Shown: positions 47,354 to 57,232, counted from the first letter of the stretch. The stretch: DNA of 64,000 nt from Methylophilaceae bacterium (GCA_027488395.1 JAIYBT010000026.1:50284-114283), one strand, 5' to 3'. The notes: generated from the letters alone by a model not told the origin. Program-made: numbers and translations.

Positions 47354-48370
47354 ATGAAGCAATGGATATTGAGTGGTGTCATTGGACTATGGTCATGTCA
47401 TCTGTGCGCCCAACCTTCGATGGTGGATACCTTGCAATTGGGACATTCGATTGTAATGGTCACAACAGACCTGCCCGATGGCTCCAATGGCCGTGGATCT
47501 GGAGTTGTGGTGAGCCCGCAATATGTAGCAACGAATTGCCATGTGATTGCCAACAGCAAGGGCGCTAACATTGCCAAGTTTCGCGATGGCTATCAACCGA
47601 TTGCGTTAAAAGCCAACTGGCGCAGAGATTTATGTTTGCTCAAGTTTGAACCCCTGCCATTTAAACCCCTGCCGATGCGTGATAGTAGTACCTTGCAATA
47701 TGAGGAAGAGGTATTTAGTTTAGGTTTTCCAGCAGCGGCGCCCGTGCCGCAACCGTCCTACGGCAATATTAAGGGCATCTACCATTATGACGGTGGCTTA
47801 ATTGTGCGTTCGAATGCGTCATTTGCGATGGGGTCTAGTGGGGGCGCATTGTTTGATCAAGCGTTTAATTTGATTGGCTTAACGACTTTTAAAAGTCCGG
47901 GCCAACATGCGTATTACTACAGTTTGCCAGTGGAGTGGATTAAGGAACTGATGGATGCGCCCGAGATCACCTCGCTGAAAACCGAAGATACGCCATTTTG
48001 GGCCTTGCCATTGAATGAGCGACCTTATTTTATGCAGGTGGTATTACCCACCCAAAATCAAGATTGGATGAGCCTACAGGCCATTGCCAAACAATGGGTG
48101 AAGCAAGAACCACAAGCAGCAGACCCTTGGTATTTTTTAGGTTTGGCCGAGGAAGGCCTGCAACAATGGGAGGCGGCCAAGCGAGATTTTAGCCAAGCGT
48201 ATGCGCTCAATGCCCGCGATTTAGATGCCATGCTCGCGTTGGCACGTGTGGCCTATGTTCAAAAAGACGTGACGGCGTTAGAAGCGCTGCAAGCCTCTGT
48301 TGCGGCGTTAAATACGGAGCAAGCCACGCACATTGGTGCTCAAATTCAGCAATTGAAAGGTGGCAGTTAA
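47354..48370 (+). CDS. Secreted trypsin-like serine protease with tetratricopeptide-like tail
   Basis: A 338-residue protein with a signal peptide (hydrophobic core ILSGVIGLWS, likely cut after CAQ). The S1 triad is H63 (ATNCHV), D92 (RRDLCLL) and S162 (GSSGG). After about residue 210 come two TPR-like helix pairs (ADPWYFLGLAEEGLQQWEAA, AYALNARDLDAMLALARVA). It is not a classic HtrA protein because there is no PDZ domain. ATG 47354 is preferred over 47348 for spacing to AAGGA. It is probably periplasmic; the substrate is unknown. Confidence 0.88.
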   Translation: MKQWILSGVIGLWSCHLCAQPSMVDTLQLGHSIVMVTTDLPDGSNGRGSGVVVSPQYVATNCHVIANSKGANIAKFRDGYQPIALKANWRRDLCLLKFEPLPFKPLPMRDSSTLQYEEEVFSLGFPAAAPVPQPSYGNIKGIYHYDGGLIVRSNASFAMGSSGGALFDQAFNLIGLTTFKSPGQHAYYYSLPVEWIKELMDAPEITSLKTEDTPFWALPLNERPYFMQVVLPTQNQDWMSLQAIAKQWVKQEPQAADPWYFLGLAEEGLQQWEAAKRDFSQAYALNARDLDAMLALARVAYVQKDVTALEALQASVAALNTEQATHIGAQIQQLKGGS

Positions 48371-48378
48371 TCAGCATC

Positions 48379-48408
48379 CTGGCCTTAAAAGCACGTGCTT
48401 CTGGTCAG
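48379..48408. terminator. Hairpin between convergent protease and DUF3429 genes
   Basis: CTGGCC pairs with GGTCAG (one G-U) and the inner palindrome AAGCACGTGCTT extends the stem. It lies in the 39 bp between the two convergent stop codons. Confidence 0.6.
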
Positions 48409-48409
48409 C

Positions 48410-48853
48410 TTACACACTGACAGATTGCAAGGCAATCATCCCAATCAAGCACACGATGACCACCACTGTGATGCGTTGACGTAGCAAATAAAACCAGCGC
48501 TCTAAGATGCCGCGGCTGGTGAGTGCGCGGTCAATCATAAACAGCACGACAAAACACAGGATTTGCAAGCCATATTGCAAAGTAGGCACCACCAACAGCA
48601 GTGAAGCCCACGCTAACAAAGCAAATACATTGCTGGTAACCAGTAAATTCATCCGAATCGCCTGTGCCTGCGTGATAAAAATGCCCCAATGCATGCCACT
48701 TAAAAATGAAATGATGACTGCACCGTAGCTCAGCGAAAAATAACGCACATGCATGGCATCGTAACCGAACACCAAGCCCAACATGCTAGCGATAAAAGGC
48801 ACCGCACCAAAGCAGGTGAGTGTGGTGGCAAGTTTAATTTGAGGTTTATTCAT
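48410..48853 (-). CDS. DUF3429 family membrane protein
   Basis: A 147-residue protein with five hydrophobic helices. The conserved YGAVIISFLSGMHWGIF segment is diagnostic of DUF3429, a family of small inner-membrane proteins of unknown function found in proteobacteria and, as a domain, in eukaryotic proteins. No ribosome-binding site stands out before ATG 48853. It is single on its strand and convergent with the protease gene. Confidence 0.88.
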   Translation of the reverse strand: MNKPQIKLATTLTCFGAVPFIASMLGLVFGYDAMHVRYFSLSYGAVIISFLSGMHWGIFITQAQAIRMNLLVTSNVFALLAWASLLLVVPTLQYGLQILCFVVLFMIDRALTSRGILERWFYLLRQRITVVVIVCLIGMIALQSVSV

Positions 48854-48979
48854 GGGGCGGTGGATAACATAAAAAAATTCATACTAGATAGGCTTAAAAT
48901 AGCATAGCTTAACGGTGTTTGCATACATATGACGGCTTCAAGCCATGATTGAATGTTTTATCAAATGAAGGAAAGTACG

Positions 48980-49768
48980 ATGACGATGATCTGTCACCGC
49001 ATATTGTGGGTGGGTATGTGTATAACAAGCCTAAGCGGCGTTGCCGCGGAATCGCAACTGGATCGTCAAACCGAAACGCCGATCCCACGCGCACAAAACT
49101 TGTATGGTATTGGCGTTGGTGTGTTGCCTAAAACATCTGGTGCTGATGAATATCGTGCGATGGTGTTGCCAATTATTAATGCCAACTATGCGGATCGCTT
49201 TTATATCAACGCCTTGCAAGCCGGGGTATGGTTACTAGACGCTGAGGATCAGCGGTTGCGGTTTGGTTTGTCTGCAGAAGCGAAGTTTGGGTGGGATGCC
49301 AAAGATGGTGATCGCACGCGGGGTATGCAAGATCGGGATTTTTCTATCTTTGTTGGGCCTAATCTGCGTTGGCAAACAGCGATTGGTACCTTTAACGCGC
49401 AATGGACTGTGGATGCCAGCGGAAATAGCAATGGGCAACAAGTGCAATTGCAGTACATTAAAAGTTTGGTGCGCCATCCAGCACTTCGCTTAAACGGGCT
49501 GGTGGGTGCAAGTTGGAACAACGCTAAGTTTAATGACTATTACTTTGGCGTGGCGGCGAGCGAAGTCGCGCCAGATCGTGCTCAATACCGTGCTGGTGCT
49601 GGGGTGGAGTGGCAACTCGGACTCAATGGTGTAGTGCCTGTCATGCAAACGCATTCATTTTTGTTTGGCGCGATGCTGAATCGTCTGAGCCGCGCACAAG
49701 CGGATAGTCCGATTGTTGAAACCCGCATTCAACCATTGCTTTACATGGGCTATAGTGTGCCGTTTTAA
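48980..49768 (+). CDS. MipA/OmpV family outer-membrane protein
   Basis: A 262-residue beta-barrel protein with a signal peptide (MTMICHRILWVGMCITSLSG, likely cut after VAA). The mature protein starts with YGIGVGVLPKTSGADEYRAM, typical of MipA/OmpV, and ends in F (GYSVPF), the usual C-terminal signal for outer-membrane insertion. MipA scaffolds murein-synthesising and hydrolysing enzymes in E. coli; other members are porin-like. ATG 48980 after AAGGAAAG is preferred over in-frame upstream ATG codons. It stands alone. Confidence 0.88.
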   Translation: MTMICHRILWVGMCITSLSGVAAESQLDRQTETPIPRAQNLYGIGVGVLPKTSGADEYRAMVLPIINANYADRFYINALQAGVWLLDAEDQRLRFGLSAEAKFGWDAKDGDRTRGMQDRDFSIFVGPNLRWQTAIGTFNAQWTVDASGNSNGQQVQLQYIKSLVRHPALRLNGLVGASWNNAKFNDYYFGVAASEVAPDRAQYRAGAGVEWQLGLNGVVPVMQTHSFLFGAMLNRLSRAQADSPIVETRIQPLLYMGYSVPF

Positions 49769-49874
49769 ACGGTGACATGCTGGTGTGACGAAACAAGCGT
49801 GGAAATCATGACGCACGCACGTGCGCAATGGCGCTCGCGACACTGGATAAGACGACTAATCGAACACGCACGTA

Positions 49875-52391
49875 TTAATGTGGGATGACATAGTTTTGCT
49901 GGGCGTAATCCAGCAATTGTGGCAATTTCACCGGTTTGGAATACAAATACCCTTGCACCATGCGACAGCCATACTCATGAATTAATTTGGCTTGTTGCAC
50001 GGTCTCGAGCCCTTCAGCCACCAGTTCTTTGTCCATGCTTTGCACCAAAGCAATTACCGCTTTAATCAGCTTGGCACTGTTTGGATTGAACACAATATCG
50101 TTGACAAATGAGCGATCAATTTTGATTTGCTGAATTGGAAACTTGAGTAAATAACTCAAGGAAGAATGGCCAGTGCCAAAGTCGTCCAGCACGATCATGA
50201 TGCCCATTTGACTCAATCGATTGAGTTTTTGCAGTACCTCTTGGCTATACTCGAGCAGCAGCGTTTCGGTAATTTCAAATTTCACCCATTGCGGTTGGCA
50301 TTGGTTTTGACGCAACAACGCAATCACTTGGTCAATAAAATTGGCATTATTAAATTGTCGCGCGGACACATTCACCGAGACACGAATCAGCCGCTGCGTG
50401 GCGTGATTGATGGCGTAAGCGGCATCAAACGCTAAACCCATGATATGTAAACCTAGGGTGGTCATTAAGCCCGTGTGTTCTGCCACTGGGATAAATTCAG
50501 AGGGGTGTACGATGCCTAAAGTTTTTGAATCCCAACGGCAAAGGGCTTCCACCCCTTGAATGCTACGGCTGGCGATGTCGACGATTGGTTGAAACACCAA
50601 CGACAACTCATCTTGTGCAATGGCATTACGTAAGGCATTGGCCAAATGAAAGCGGCGTTCCGTCAGCTGCGATAGGCTACTGTCGTAACAATACCACGTG
50701 TTGCGACCCGCATCTTTTGCCGCATACAAGGCGGTGTCTGCCAAGCGGATCAGATCATCACTTTGCGTGGTGTCCAACGGATAATTGGCAATGCCAATAC
50801 TGGCGGAAATATAATACTCAGCTTGGTCAATTTGGTAGGTCTGATGCAATACCTGCAACACATGGGTTGCAAATTCTTTGGCATGTTGCACACTGGCTAA
50901 CGGCTCAAGCAGGATAGCAAACTCATCCCCGCCTAAACGGCAACAAAAAGCATGCTCCGGTGTGACTGCGCGCAAACGTTGGGCCACCTGTTGCAGCAAG
51001 GTATCCCCAACATTGTGCCCCATGGAATCATTGATGGATTTGAAGCCATCTAAATCCAGCAATAACATGGCAAAAGCCGACTGTGATTGGGCGCAACGGG
51101 TGATGACTTCTTGCAGCTTTTCGGATAGAAATAAGCGATTAGGCAAGCCAGTGAGCGCATCATGGTGGGCTTGATATTCATTGCGCTGACGGGATTCGTG
51201 AATCGCGGTGACATCCTGCACAATGGCAATCACACCGCAGATGTCGCCTTGTTTATTGCGACGTGGAATCATTTTGACATCGTTGATGCTTTGGCCCGCC
51301 TGATCTTGCGAGAAAATCATATCAAAATAGGCAGGCTCGCCCGTGTCTATCACTGTTTGTAAGTGCTGCTCAAACAGATTGGCCGAAAGGTTAACAATAT
51401 TCGGACTCCAATGTTCTGTCGGCGATTTCCCCAAATAATGACGACCATCATCGCGCACTAAGGTTGAATAATGGGCGTTCACAAATATCCGCCGTTTATC
51501 CATGTTGTACACCATGATGGCAATTGGCAAACTATTCACCAGTAACGCGTACTCGTTTTCTAGCTCGGAGATTTCTGATTGCAGCCGAATTTCCTCAGAA
51601 ATGTCGCGACTGAAGCCAACCGTGCCAATGATGCCTTGATCTGCCCGTACGGGTGCTTTGTGTGAGTAGCCCCAGTAAATCGAGCCATCCACCCGCTGAA
51701 TTTTTTGAATCACACGTTTATCAATGCCGCTGGCCATGACCTCAATGTCATCGGCCTTAAATTGGGCGGCCATCTCGGCGTCGAATAAATCCTGTTCGTT
51801 TTTACCAAGCACATCCCGCGGATGTTCAAACCCAAACTCAGTACAAAACTGACGATTGACACTTAAGTAGGTGCCTTCTTCATCCTTCATCCAAATCGGG
51901 TAGGGGAAGTTATCGATCAACGAACGCATATAAGCGCGTTGCGTGCGTTTAGTTTCCAGTTGCAGTTGTTGCTGGTACTGCTGATTGATGCGATGCGCCA
52001 TCACACCAAGTAACACTTGGGCTTGATTAACAATCGGGTAAAATGAAATATGCTCATCTAAATGCTGATGGCGTTTGACGCTCTCAATGTAGTACACCAT
52101 GTGATGTACTTGCTTGGTGGCAAGGGTTTTTTGCACCTGCGCTTGATATTCAACTTGTTGGGCACGGCTAAAAATGCGGGATAAATCCTCGCCAGATTTC
52201 ACCCCTAAATGCTCAAATACGGCTGGATTGGCATAGATCAGCACGCCGTGCGTATCATGCAATAAAATGTCATCGTGCAAAGCATCAAACAACGCGCTCC
52301 CAATCGATATTAATTGCTCAATATCGGATGCATTGCTCACTGAAAGTGGCGTACAAGGTGGGGTTGGGGTTGCGAACATGATGGGTAACAT
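49875..52391 (-). CDS. PAS-PAS-PAS-GGDEF-EAL cyclic-di-GMP enzyme
   Basis: An 838-residue cytosolic sensor protein with no membrane helix. Three PAS-like units lie at about 25-140, 155-275 and 285-405 (FPYPIWMKDEEGTYLSVNRQ marks the second). The GGDEF site is intact (RLGGDEF near 486) and lacks the RxxD product-inhibition site. The EAL domain is also intact (VEALCRW near 613, plus DDFGTGHSSLSYL and KIDRSFV). It could make, break or both make and break c-di-GMP. ATG 52391 is the most upstream ATG; a further ATG at 52379 is also possible. Confidence 0.9.
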   Translation of the reverse strand: MLPIMFATPTPPCTPLSVSNASDIEQLISIGSALFDALHDDILLHDTHGVLIYANPAVFEHLGVKSGEDLSRIFSRAQQVEYQAQVQKTLATKQVHHMVYYIESVKRHQHLDEHISFYPIVNQAQVLLGVMAHRINQQYQQQLQLETKRTQRAYMRSLIDNFPYPIWMKDEEGTYLSVNRQFCTEFGFEHPRDVLGKNEQDLFDAEMAAQFKADDIEVMASGIDKRVIQKIQRVDGSIYWGYSHKAPVRADQGIIGTVGFSRDISEEIRLQSEISELENEYALLVNSLPIAIMVYNMDKRRIFVNAHYSTLVRDDGRHYLGKSPTEHWSPNIVNLSANLFEQHLQTVIDTGEPAYFDMIFSQDQAGQSINDVKMIPRRNKQGDICGVIAIVQDVTAIHESRQRNEYQAHHDALTGLPNRLFLSEKLQEVITRCAQSQSAFAMLLLDLDGFKSINDSMGHNVGDTLLQQVAQRLRAVTPEHAFCCRLGGDEFAILLEPLASVQHAKEFATHVLQVLHQTYQIDQAEYYISASIGIANYPLDTTQSDDLIRLADTALYAAKDAGRNTWYCYDSSLSQLTERRFHLANALRNAIAQDELSLVFQPIVDIASRSIQGVEALCRWDSKTLGIVHPSEFIPVAEHTGLMTTLGLHIMGLAFDAAYAINHATQRLIRVSVNVSARQFNNANFIDQVIALLRQNQCQPQWVKFEITETLLLEYSQEVLQKLNRLSQMGIMIVLDDFGTGHSSLSYLLKFPIQQIKIDRSFVNDIVFNPNSAKLIKAVIALVQSMDKELVAEGLETVQQAKLIHEYGCRMVQGYLYSKPVKLPQLLDYAQQNYVIPH

Positions 52392-52703
52392 CAAACTTAA
52401 AACAACAATTGAATAGTGTACAACAAACTGTGACGCGATTTGCGTGTTAAACCGGTAAAACTGGGTGAAATCATCAGGTTTTACCGTTTTTTAAGCTATT
52501 TTTGTCGCAAAATAGACTTGAATGCGTCAGCCGGACAGCCGATCAAAGCGATACAAAAAGAGGGATTCGTGAGAAGGCAGTGCCGCTGTTTACGGATGAC
52601 GCGGTGTTTTTAATCGTGTGTGCGGCGTGGCATGTTTCGCATGTGATGGTTGGGTGAGATGGTTGGGCACGCATTGGTACAAATCTAAGGAAAGTACATT
52701 CAG
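52392..52703. promoter_or_regulatory. Divergent intergenic region between GGDEF-EAL and mocA-like genes
   Basis: 312 bp holding promoters for both flanking genes and the terminator at 52453-52492. No gene was recognised. AAGGAAAG at 52688-52695 is the probable ribosome-binding site for the GTG start at 52704. Confidence 0.5.
52453..52492 (+). terminator. Plus-strand intrinsic terminator with no plus-strand gene before it
   Basis: CGGTAAAAC pairs with GTTTTACCG (9 pairs) around a 16-base loop and is followed by six T. On the plus strand nothing coding precedes it for about 2.6 kb; it lies only about 60 bases upstream of the 5' end of the minus-strand GGDEF-EAL gene. Confidence 0.85.
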
Positions 52704-53297
52704 GTGATTGGTATTTTATTGGCAGCAGGATTTTCACGCAGATTTGGTCTTGCAGATAAACTGTGCCAACCGTTGGCAGACGGTCAATGGCTGGCGGTGC
52801 ATGCCGCAACACGCTTAATGGCCGTATTGCCGCAATCGGTGGCTGTGCTACGCGATGCGCATCATCCGTTGGCCGCACGATTCACAGCGTTGGGTTTGCA
52901 GGTCACTTATTGCCCCGCAGATGCCACAGACATGGCGGACAGCTTGGCGCAAGGGGTGCGTTATGCGCAATCGATGGCTGGGGTTGAAGCAGGTGTGGTA
53001 GTTGCCTTGGCCGATATGCCATTGATTCAAACGCAAACCATTCAACAGGTGAGTGATGCCATTGCGGCAGGTGCACTGATTGCACGGCCGCGATACGCTG
53101 GGCAGGCAGGACACCCCGTTGGATTTGCACCAGCACTGACAGCATCATTGTTGCAGATCAAAGGCGATCAAGGTGCGCGCAGTTTGATCGAGCAGCATGC
53201 CGCACAGCTGACATGGTTAGCGACTGAAGATGCAGGCTGTGTCTATGATATCGATGTGCCAGCCGATGTGCACAATCTGGCCAACGATCAACCATGA
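52704..53297 (+). CDS. mocA: MocA-like molybdenum cofactor cytidylyltransferase
   Basis: A 197-residue NTP transferase that should convert Mo-molybdopterin to the cytosine dinucleotide form (MCD) used by xanthine-dehydrogenase-family enzymes. It starts IGILLAAGFSRRFGLADKL, the nucleotide-binding loop, and has ALADMPLI, the metal-binding strand. The GTG start at 52704 gives the family N-terminus directly. It is convergent with xdhC and close to the MCD-type enzyme genes, which supports the MocA call over MobA. Confidence 0.88.
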   Translation: MIGILLAAGFSRRFGLADKLCQPLADGQWLAVHAATRLMAVLPQSVAVLRDAHHPLAARFTALGLQVTYCPADATDMADSLAQGVRYAQSMAGVEAGVVVALADMPLIQTQTIQQVSDAIAAGALIARPRYAGQAGHPVGFAPALTASLLQIKGDQGARSLIEQHAAQLTWLATEDAGCVYDIDVPADVHNLANDQP

Positions 53298-53327
53298 ATC
53301 AGGGCATGAACAGATGCAGGCTGATCG

Positions 53328-54311
53328 TTAAGCCGCCACTTGTACCTGGGCCGCTGGCCACAGACCCCGTTGCTGGATCTGGGCACGTTCTTGAATCAGT
53401 TCGGCCAAAATGGAGATTGCGATTTCAGCGGGCGTCCGACTGCCAATGCGTACACCCACTGGCCCGTGCAAGCGCCCAATCTCAGTTTCGTTTAAATCAA
53501 AACTTTGTAGCCGTTGTTTGCGTTTTTCTTGATTGTTGACTGAGCCAATGGCCCCGACATAAAAAGCGTTAGATTTTAGGGCCTCGAGTAACGCCATATC
53601 ATCTAATTTAGGATCGTGGGTAACGGCAACAATGGCTGTATGCAAGTCTGGCTGTATCTCCAATACCACGTCATCTGGCATGCCTACGTGCCAGCGCACA
53701 CCTTCAACCTGCCATTGCGCTTGCATTTCTTCGCGTGGATCACACATCAATACATGAAAGTCGAGTGCTTGTGCCATGGATGCGAGAATGCAGCCCAATT
53801 GATTCGCACCGATGATGAGCAACCGCCATTGAGGGCCAAAGTAGCTGTGAAACCAATCTTGTTGCAAGTAGGGCGGGCCTTCTGGCTGTACAGGATTGAA
53901 CAGGACTTCACCGGTATGCAGATGCACAGAACGCTTGAGTAACACGCGCTGTTGTAAACTTTCAAGCATCGGCATTATTTGCTGTACATCGGTCAGCGGT
54001 TCAGCAAACAGTTGGATTTGACCGCCGCAGGGAATGCCAAAACGCTGTGCCTCGGATTGATTGACGCCATAGGTCAGCACTGTTGGGCTGGCAGGAAGGC
54101 GTTGCTGACGTGCCAAGTCAGCTAAATCATCTTCGATACAGCCACCAGAGACTGAACCCACCAGTTGGCCATCATCACGCACCACCAAAATGGCCCCAGG
54201 TAAGCGTGGCGCCGAGCCCCAGGTTTTTACCACCGTAAATAGATGCGCGCGATGGCCAAGCGCCAGCCATTCGCGCGCGCGGTTTAACACTTCCCAGTCA
54301 GAGGATTGCAT
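53328..54311 (-). CDS. xdhC: XdhC/CoxI family molybdenum-enzyme maturation factor
   Basis: A 327-residue chaperone that binds Mo-cofactor, promotes its sulfuration and hands it to the apo-enzyme. The GSVSGGCIEDDLADL motif with its Cys is in the N-terminal CoxI-like domain (residues ~1-80), and the C-terminal Rossmann domain is marked by LLIIGANQLG and YVGAIGSVNNQEKRK. It starts 9 bases after the stop of the large subunit gene, so it is the third gene of the operon. Confidence 0.92.
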   Translation of the reverse strand: MQSSDWEVLNRAREWLALGHRAHLFTVVKTWGSAPRLPGAILVVRDDGQLVGSVSGGCIEDDLADLARQQRLPASPTVLTYGVNQSEAQRFGIPCGGQIQLFAEPLTDVQQIMPMLESLQQRVLLKRSVHLHTGEVLFNPVQPEGPPYLQQDWFHSYFGPQWRLLIIGANQLGCILASMAQALDFHVLMCDPREEMQAQWQVEGVRWHVGMPDDVVLEIQPDLHTAIVAVTHDPKLDDMALLEALKSNAFYVGAIGSVNNQEKRKQRLQSFDLNETEIGRLHGPVGVRIGSRTPAEIAISILAELIQERAQIQQRGLWPAAQVQVAA

Positions 54312-54320
54312 GGTGGATCA

Positions 54321-56480
54321 TCAAGCCAGTTGTTCGCCAATCGGCAGGCTGCGGATGCGTTTACCGGTTGCCGCAAAAATCGCATTGGTGACTGCGGGCG
54401 CAACAGGTGGCAAGCCAGGTTCGCCAACTCCGCCTAATTTAGCCGTGCTTGGCACCAAATGCACCTCGACAATTGGCATTTCATTGAGACGCAACACTTG
54501 GTAGTTGTGAAAGTTGGATTGTTCTACGCGACCTTGTTTAAAGCTAATTTCGCTTTTAAGCGCGGCGCCTAAGCCAAAGGACACACAAGATTCCATCTGT
54601 GATCTAACGCCTTCAGGGTTGACCACTAAGCCACAATCAATCGCAGTAATCATGCGATGCACTTTTACTTCACCTTGATTGACGGAGACTTCCGCAATTT
54701 GTGTGACATAGCTACCAAACGATTCATGCACAGCAATGCCGCGAAATACGCCCGCGGGTAGGGGTTTTCCCCATTGTGCTTTTTCAGCCGCCAAGTTGAG
54801 CGTGGCGAGATGACGTGGATGGTCTTTTAATAAACGACGTCTGAGCGCCAGTGGATCTTGTTTGCTCGCGTGCGCCATTTCATCAATCAGGCTCTCCATC
54901 ACAAAGGCCGAGTGGCTATGGCCGACCGAGCGCCACCACAACACAGGCACTTTGGATTCAACAGAATGTAACGATACGTGATGATGCGCCGTTGCTTTCA
55001 CATAGGGCGAGTCCGCCACCCCTTCGACCGAGGTTGCATCCACACCTTCTTTGATCATAAAGGCTTCAAATGGGGTGCCTTTCATGATGGATTGTCCCAC
55101 CAAGGTATGCTGCCATGCTAAGGGATGGCCATTGCTATCGATCCCAATCTCGGCACGATGGACGAACATTGGCCGGTAAAAGCCGCCATGAATATCATCT
55201 TCTCGGCTCCACACGGTTTTCACGGGCAGGTTTGCGGCGAGGGCTACTTGTACCGCTTCAGACACAAAGTCGGCGCGTGGATTGGCGCGTCGACCAAAGC
55301 CACCGCCTAAAAATTGGGTATGAATCGTCACTTTTTCTGGCGCTATGCCACAGATTTTCGCCGCAGCGGCTTGGTCAGTGGTCTGCATTTGGGTGCCAGT
55401 CCAAATTTCACAACCAGCGTCGGTGATCTTTACCGCACAGTTGAGTGGCTCCATGGGTGCATGCGATAAATAAGGCAATACATATTCTGCGCTGATGGTG
55501 TGTTTGGCTTGTGTTAGGCCTGTCGTGGTGTCGCCAGCGTTAGCGGCTACCACGCCGCGCGTGGCCGCTAATTGTTGATATTGTTGCACCAATGTGGCGC
55601 TCTCTATTTTATCTGCATCGGCAATGTTCCAATCCAGTATGAGCGCCTCACGTCCTTGTTTTGCTGCCCAATAATGCTCGGCAATCACAGCCACCCCAGT
55701 AGGGACTTTTACCACTTTAATCACCCCTTTGACCTTGAGCGCGGCGCGATCATCCACTGATTTGAGGCTGGCACCAAACACAGGCGCGCGTGCCACCATC
55801 GCGGTTTTTAATCCTGCAAACTGAATATCTTGGCCAAATTGAGCGGTGCCATTGATTTTTTCTGCACTGTCCAAGCGTCGCGTGGCTTTGCCAATAAACT
55901 TCCATTGCGCTGGCGTTTTTAATGTCACTTGCTTAGGGGTAGGTAACCCCGCAGCAGCTTCGGCCAGCTGACCATAACTGAGCGATTGTTTGCCATGCAG
56001 CACATGGCCATTTTCGGTGCGCAATGCACTCACAGGCACTTGCCATGTGTTAGCGGCCGCTTGTAACAGCAGGGCACGTGCCAGCGCGCCTGCTTGACGA
56101 TAGCGATCAAATTCTGACCACGTGCTGGTAGACCCACCCGTAATTTGGATGCCATAGGCGGTATGAATATAAGTAGGCGCAGCAGGCGCATGCTCCACTT
56201 GAATGGTTTTCCAATCGGCATCGAGTTCATCGGCGAGCAGCATGGGCAGGGTGGTCCACACCCCTTGGCCCATTTCGCTGTGCGCAAGGATGACGGTGAT
56301 GGTATTGTCTTTGCTGATTCTTAAAAAAGCATTGGGTGCGGGCAGTGGCTTATCGGCCTCGGCAGCGGCCGCCACCTGCATAAAGCGGGTGCCCAGTGGA
56401 ATGCTAAAAGCTACGATGAGCCCTGTGGCGCCCCAGACACTCGATTTAATAAAACCACGGCGTGCGATGTTAATGGTCAT
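54321..56480 (-). CDS. Molybdopterin-binding oxidoreductase large subunit (isoquinoline 1-oxidoreductase beta type)
   Basis: A 719-residue molybdenum hydroxylase subunit of the IorB group. The start INIARRGFIKSSVWGATGLIV is a Tat-like signal (RRGFIK), so export to the periplasm with the small subunit as hitch-hiker is likely. Mo-cofactor and active-site segments include GGGFGRRANPRADFVSE and the late GGVGEPGLPPVAPAV with the conserved catalytic Glu. The substrate is probably an N-heterocycle or aldehyde but cannot be read. It has a good ribosome-binding site (AAGGAG) and follows the small subunit by 11 bases. Confidence 0.92.
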   Translation of the reverse strand: MTINIARRGFIKSSVWGATGLIVAFSIPLGTRFMQVAAAAEADKPLPAPNAFLRISKDNTITVILAHSEMGQGVWTTLPMLLADELDADWKTIQVEHAPAAPTYIHTAYGIQITGGSTSTWSEFDRYRQAGALARALLLQAAANTWQVPVSALRTENGHVLHGKQSLSYGQLAEAAAGLPTPKQVTLKTPAQWKFIGKATRRLDSAEKINGTAQFGQDIQFAGLKTAMVARAPVFGASLKSVDDRAALKVKGVIKVVKVPTGVAVIAEHYWAAKQGREALILDWNIADADKIESATLVQQYQQLAATRGVVAANAGDTTTGLTQAKHTISAEYVLPYLSHAPMEPLNCAVKITDAGCEIWTGTQMQTTDQAAAAKICGIAPEKVTIHTQFLGGGFGRRANPRADFVSEAVQVALAANLPVKTVWSREDDIHGGFYRPMFVHRAEIGIDSNGHPLAWQHTLVGQSIMKGTPFEAFMIKEGVDATSVEGVADSPYVKATAHHHVSLHSVESKVPVLWWRSVGHSHSAFVMESLIDEMAHASKQDPLALRRRLLKDHPRHLATLNLAAEKAQWGKPLPAGVFRGIAVHESFGSYVTQIAEVSVNQGEVKVHRMITAIDCGLVVNPEGVRSQMESCVSFGLGAALKSEISFKQGRVEQSNFHNYQVLRLNEMPIVEVHLVPSTAKLGGVGEPGLPPVAPAVTNAIFAATGKRIRSLPIGEQLA

Positions 56481-56491
56481 GCATAAGCTCC

Positions 56492-56947
56492 TTAAGCCAA
56501 TGATTTTGCAGCGCTATGAATGGCACTGCGGATGCGTTGATACGTGCCACAGCGACAAATATTGCCGCTCATGGCCGCATCAATTTCAGCATCGTTTGGG
56601 TTGGGATTTTGTTTGAGTAAGGCCGTGGCCGACATGATCTGACCCGATTGGCAATACCCACATTGCACCACATCGATGGATTGCCAAGCGGCTTGAATGG
56701 CTTGACCGACGCGATCGTCTTGCATGGCCTCAATGGTGGTGATTTTTTTACCTACAGCCACACTCGCAGGGGTCATGCATGCACGCACAGCCTGCCCATC
56801 CAAGTGCACGGTACAGGCGCCACATTGCGCCATGCCACAGCCAAATTTTGTGCCATTCAAACCAGCGATATCGCGAATCGCCCATAACAGTGGCATATCC
56901 TCTGGGATATCAAGCTCGGTCATCTTGCCATTGATTGAAAGTTGCAT
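56492..56947 (-). CDS. [2Fe-2S] small subunit of the molybdenum hydroxylase (IorA-like)
   Basis: A 151-residue electron-transfer subunit. Plant-ferredoxin-type cluster ligands are C37, C42, C45 and C57; the second, helical-domain cluster ligands are C96, C99, C131 and C133 (CGYCQSG and CRCGTY). ATG 56947 after AAGGAACC is chosen; the longer in-frame start at 56998 has no family similarity. First gene of the operon iorA-iorB-xdhC. There is no FAD subunit, as in IorAB and aldehyde oxidoreductases that pass electrons to cytochromes. Confidence 0.95.
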   Translation of the reverse strand: MQLSINGKMTELDIPEDMPLLWAIRDIAGLNGTKFGCGMAQCGACTVHLDGQAVRACMTPASVAVGKKITTIEAMQDDRVGQAIQAAWQSIDVVQCGYCQSGQIMSATALLKQNPNPNDAEIDAAMSGNICRCGTYQRIRSAIHSAAKSLA

Positions 56948-57232
56948 CGTTGGGGTTCCTTGTATGGGAGATTGCAAAAACATTATGCGGTGCCTCACAG
57001 GTATGATTGTTTACACACCGCGTTAGGCGAAAGTTGATCAATCTGTGTGGTTTTATTTATGATCTGAATTTACCTGAGACAGGCAACAGCGTACAGCCGC
57101 GCTAGGCTAAATGTTTTGGAATTTAAAATGCCAGTTTTAGGAATAGTGGCATGACTTTATGCTTTTTTTAGGATCGATCAACACGTGTTGAGCACGTCAG
57201 CGACCTGTCATTTTTTTAAAGGAGTATGCACG

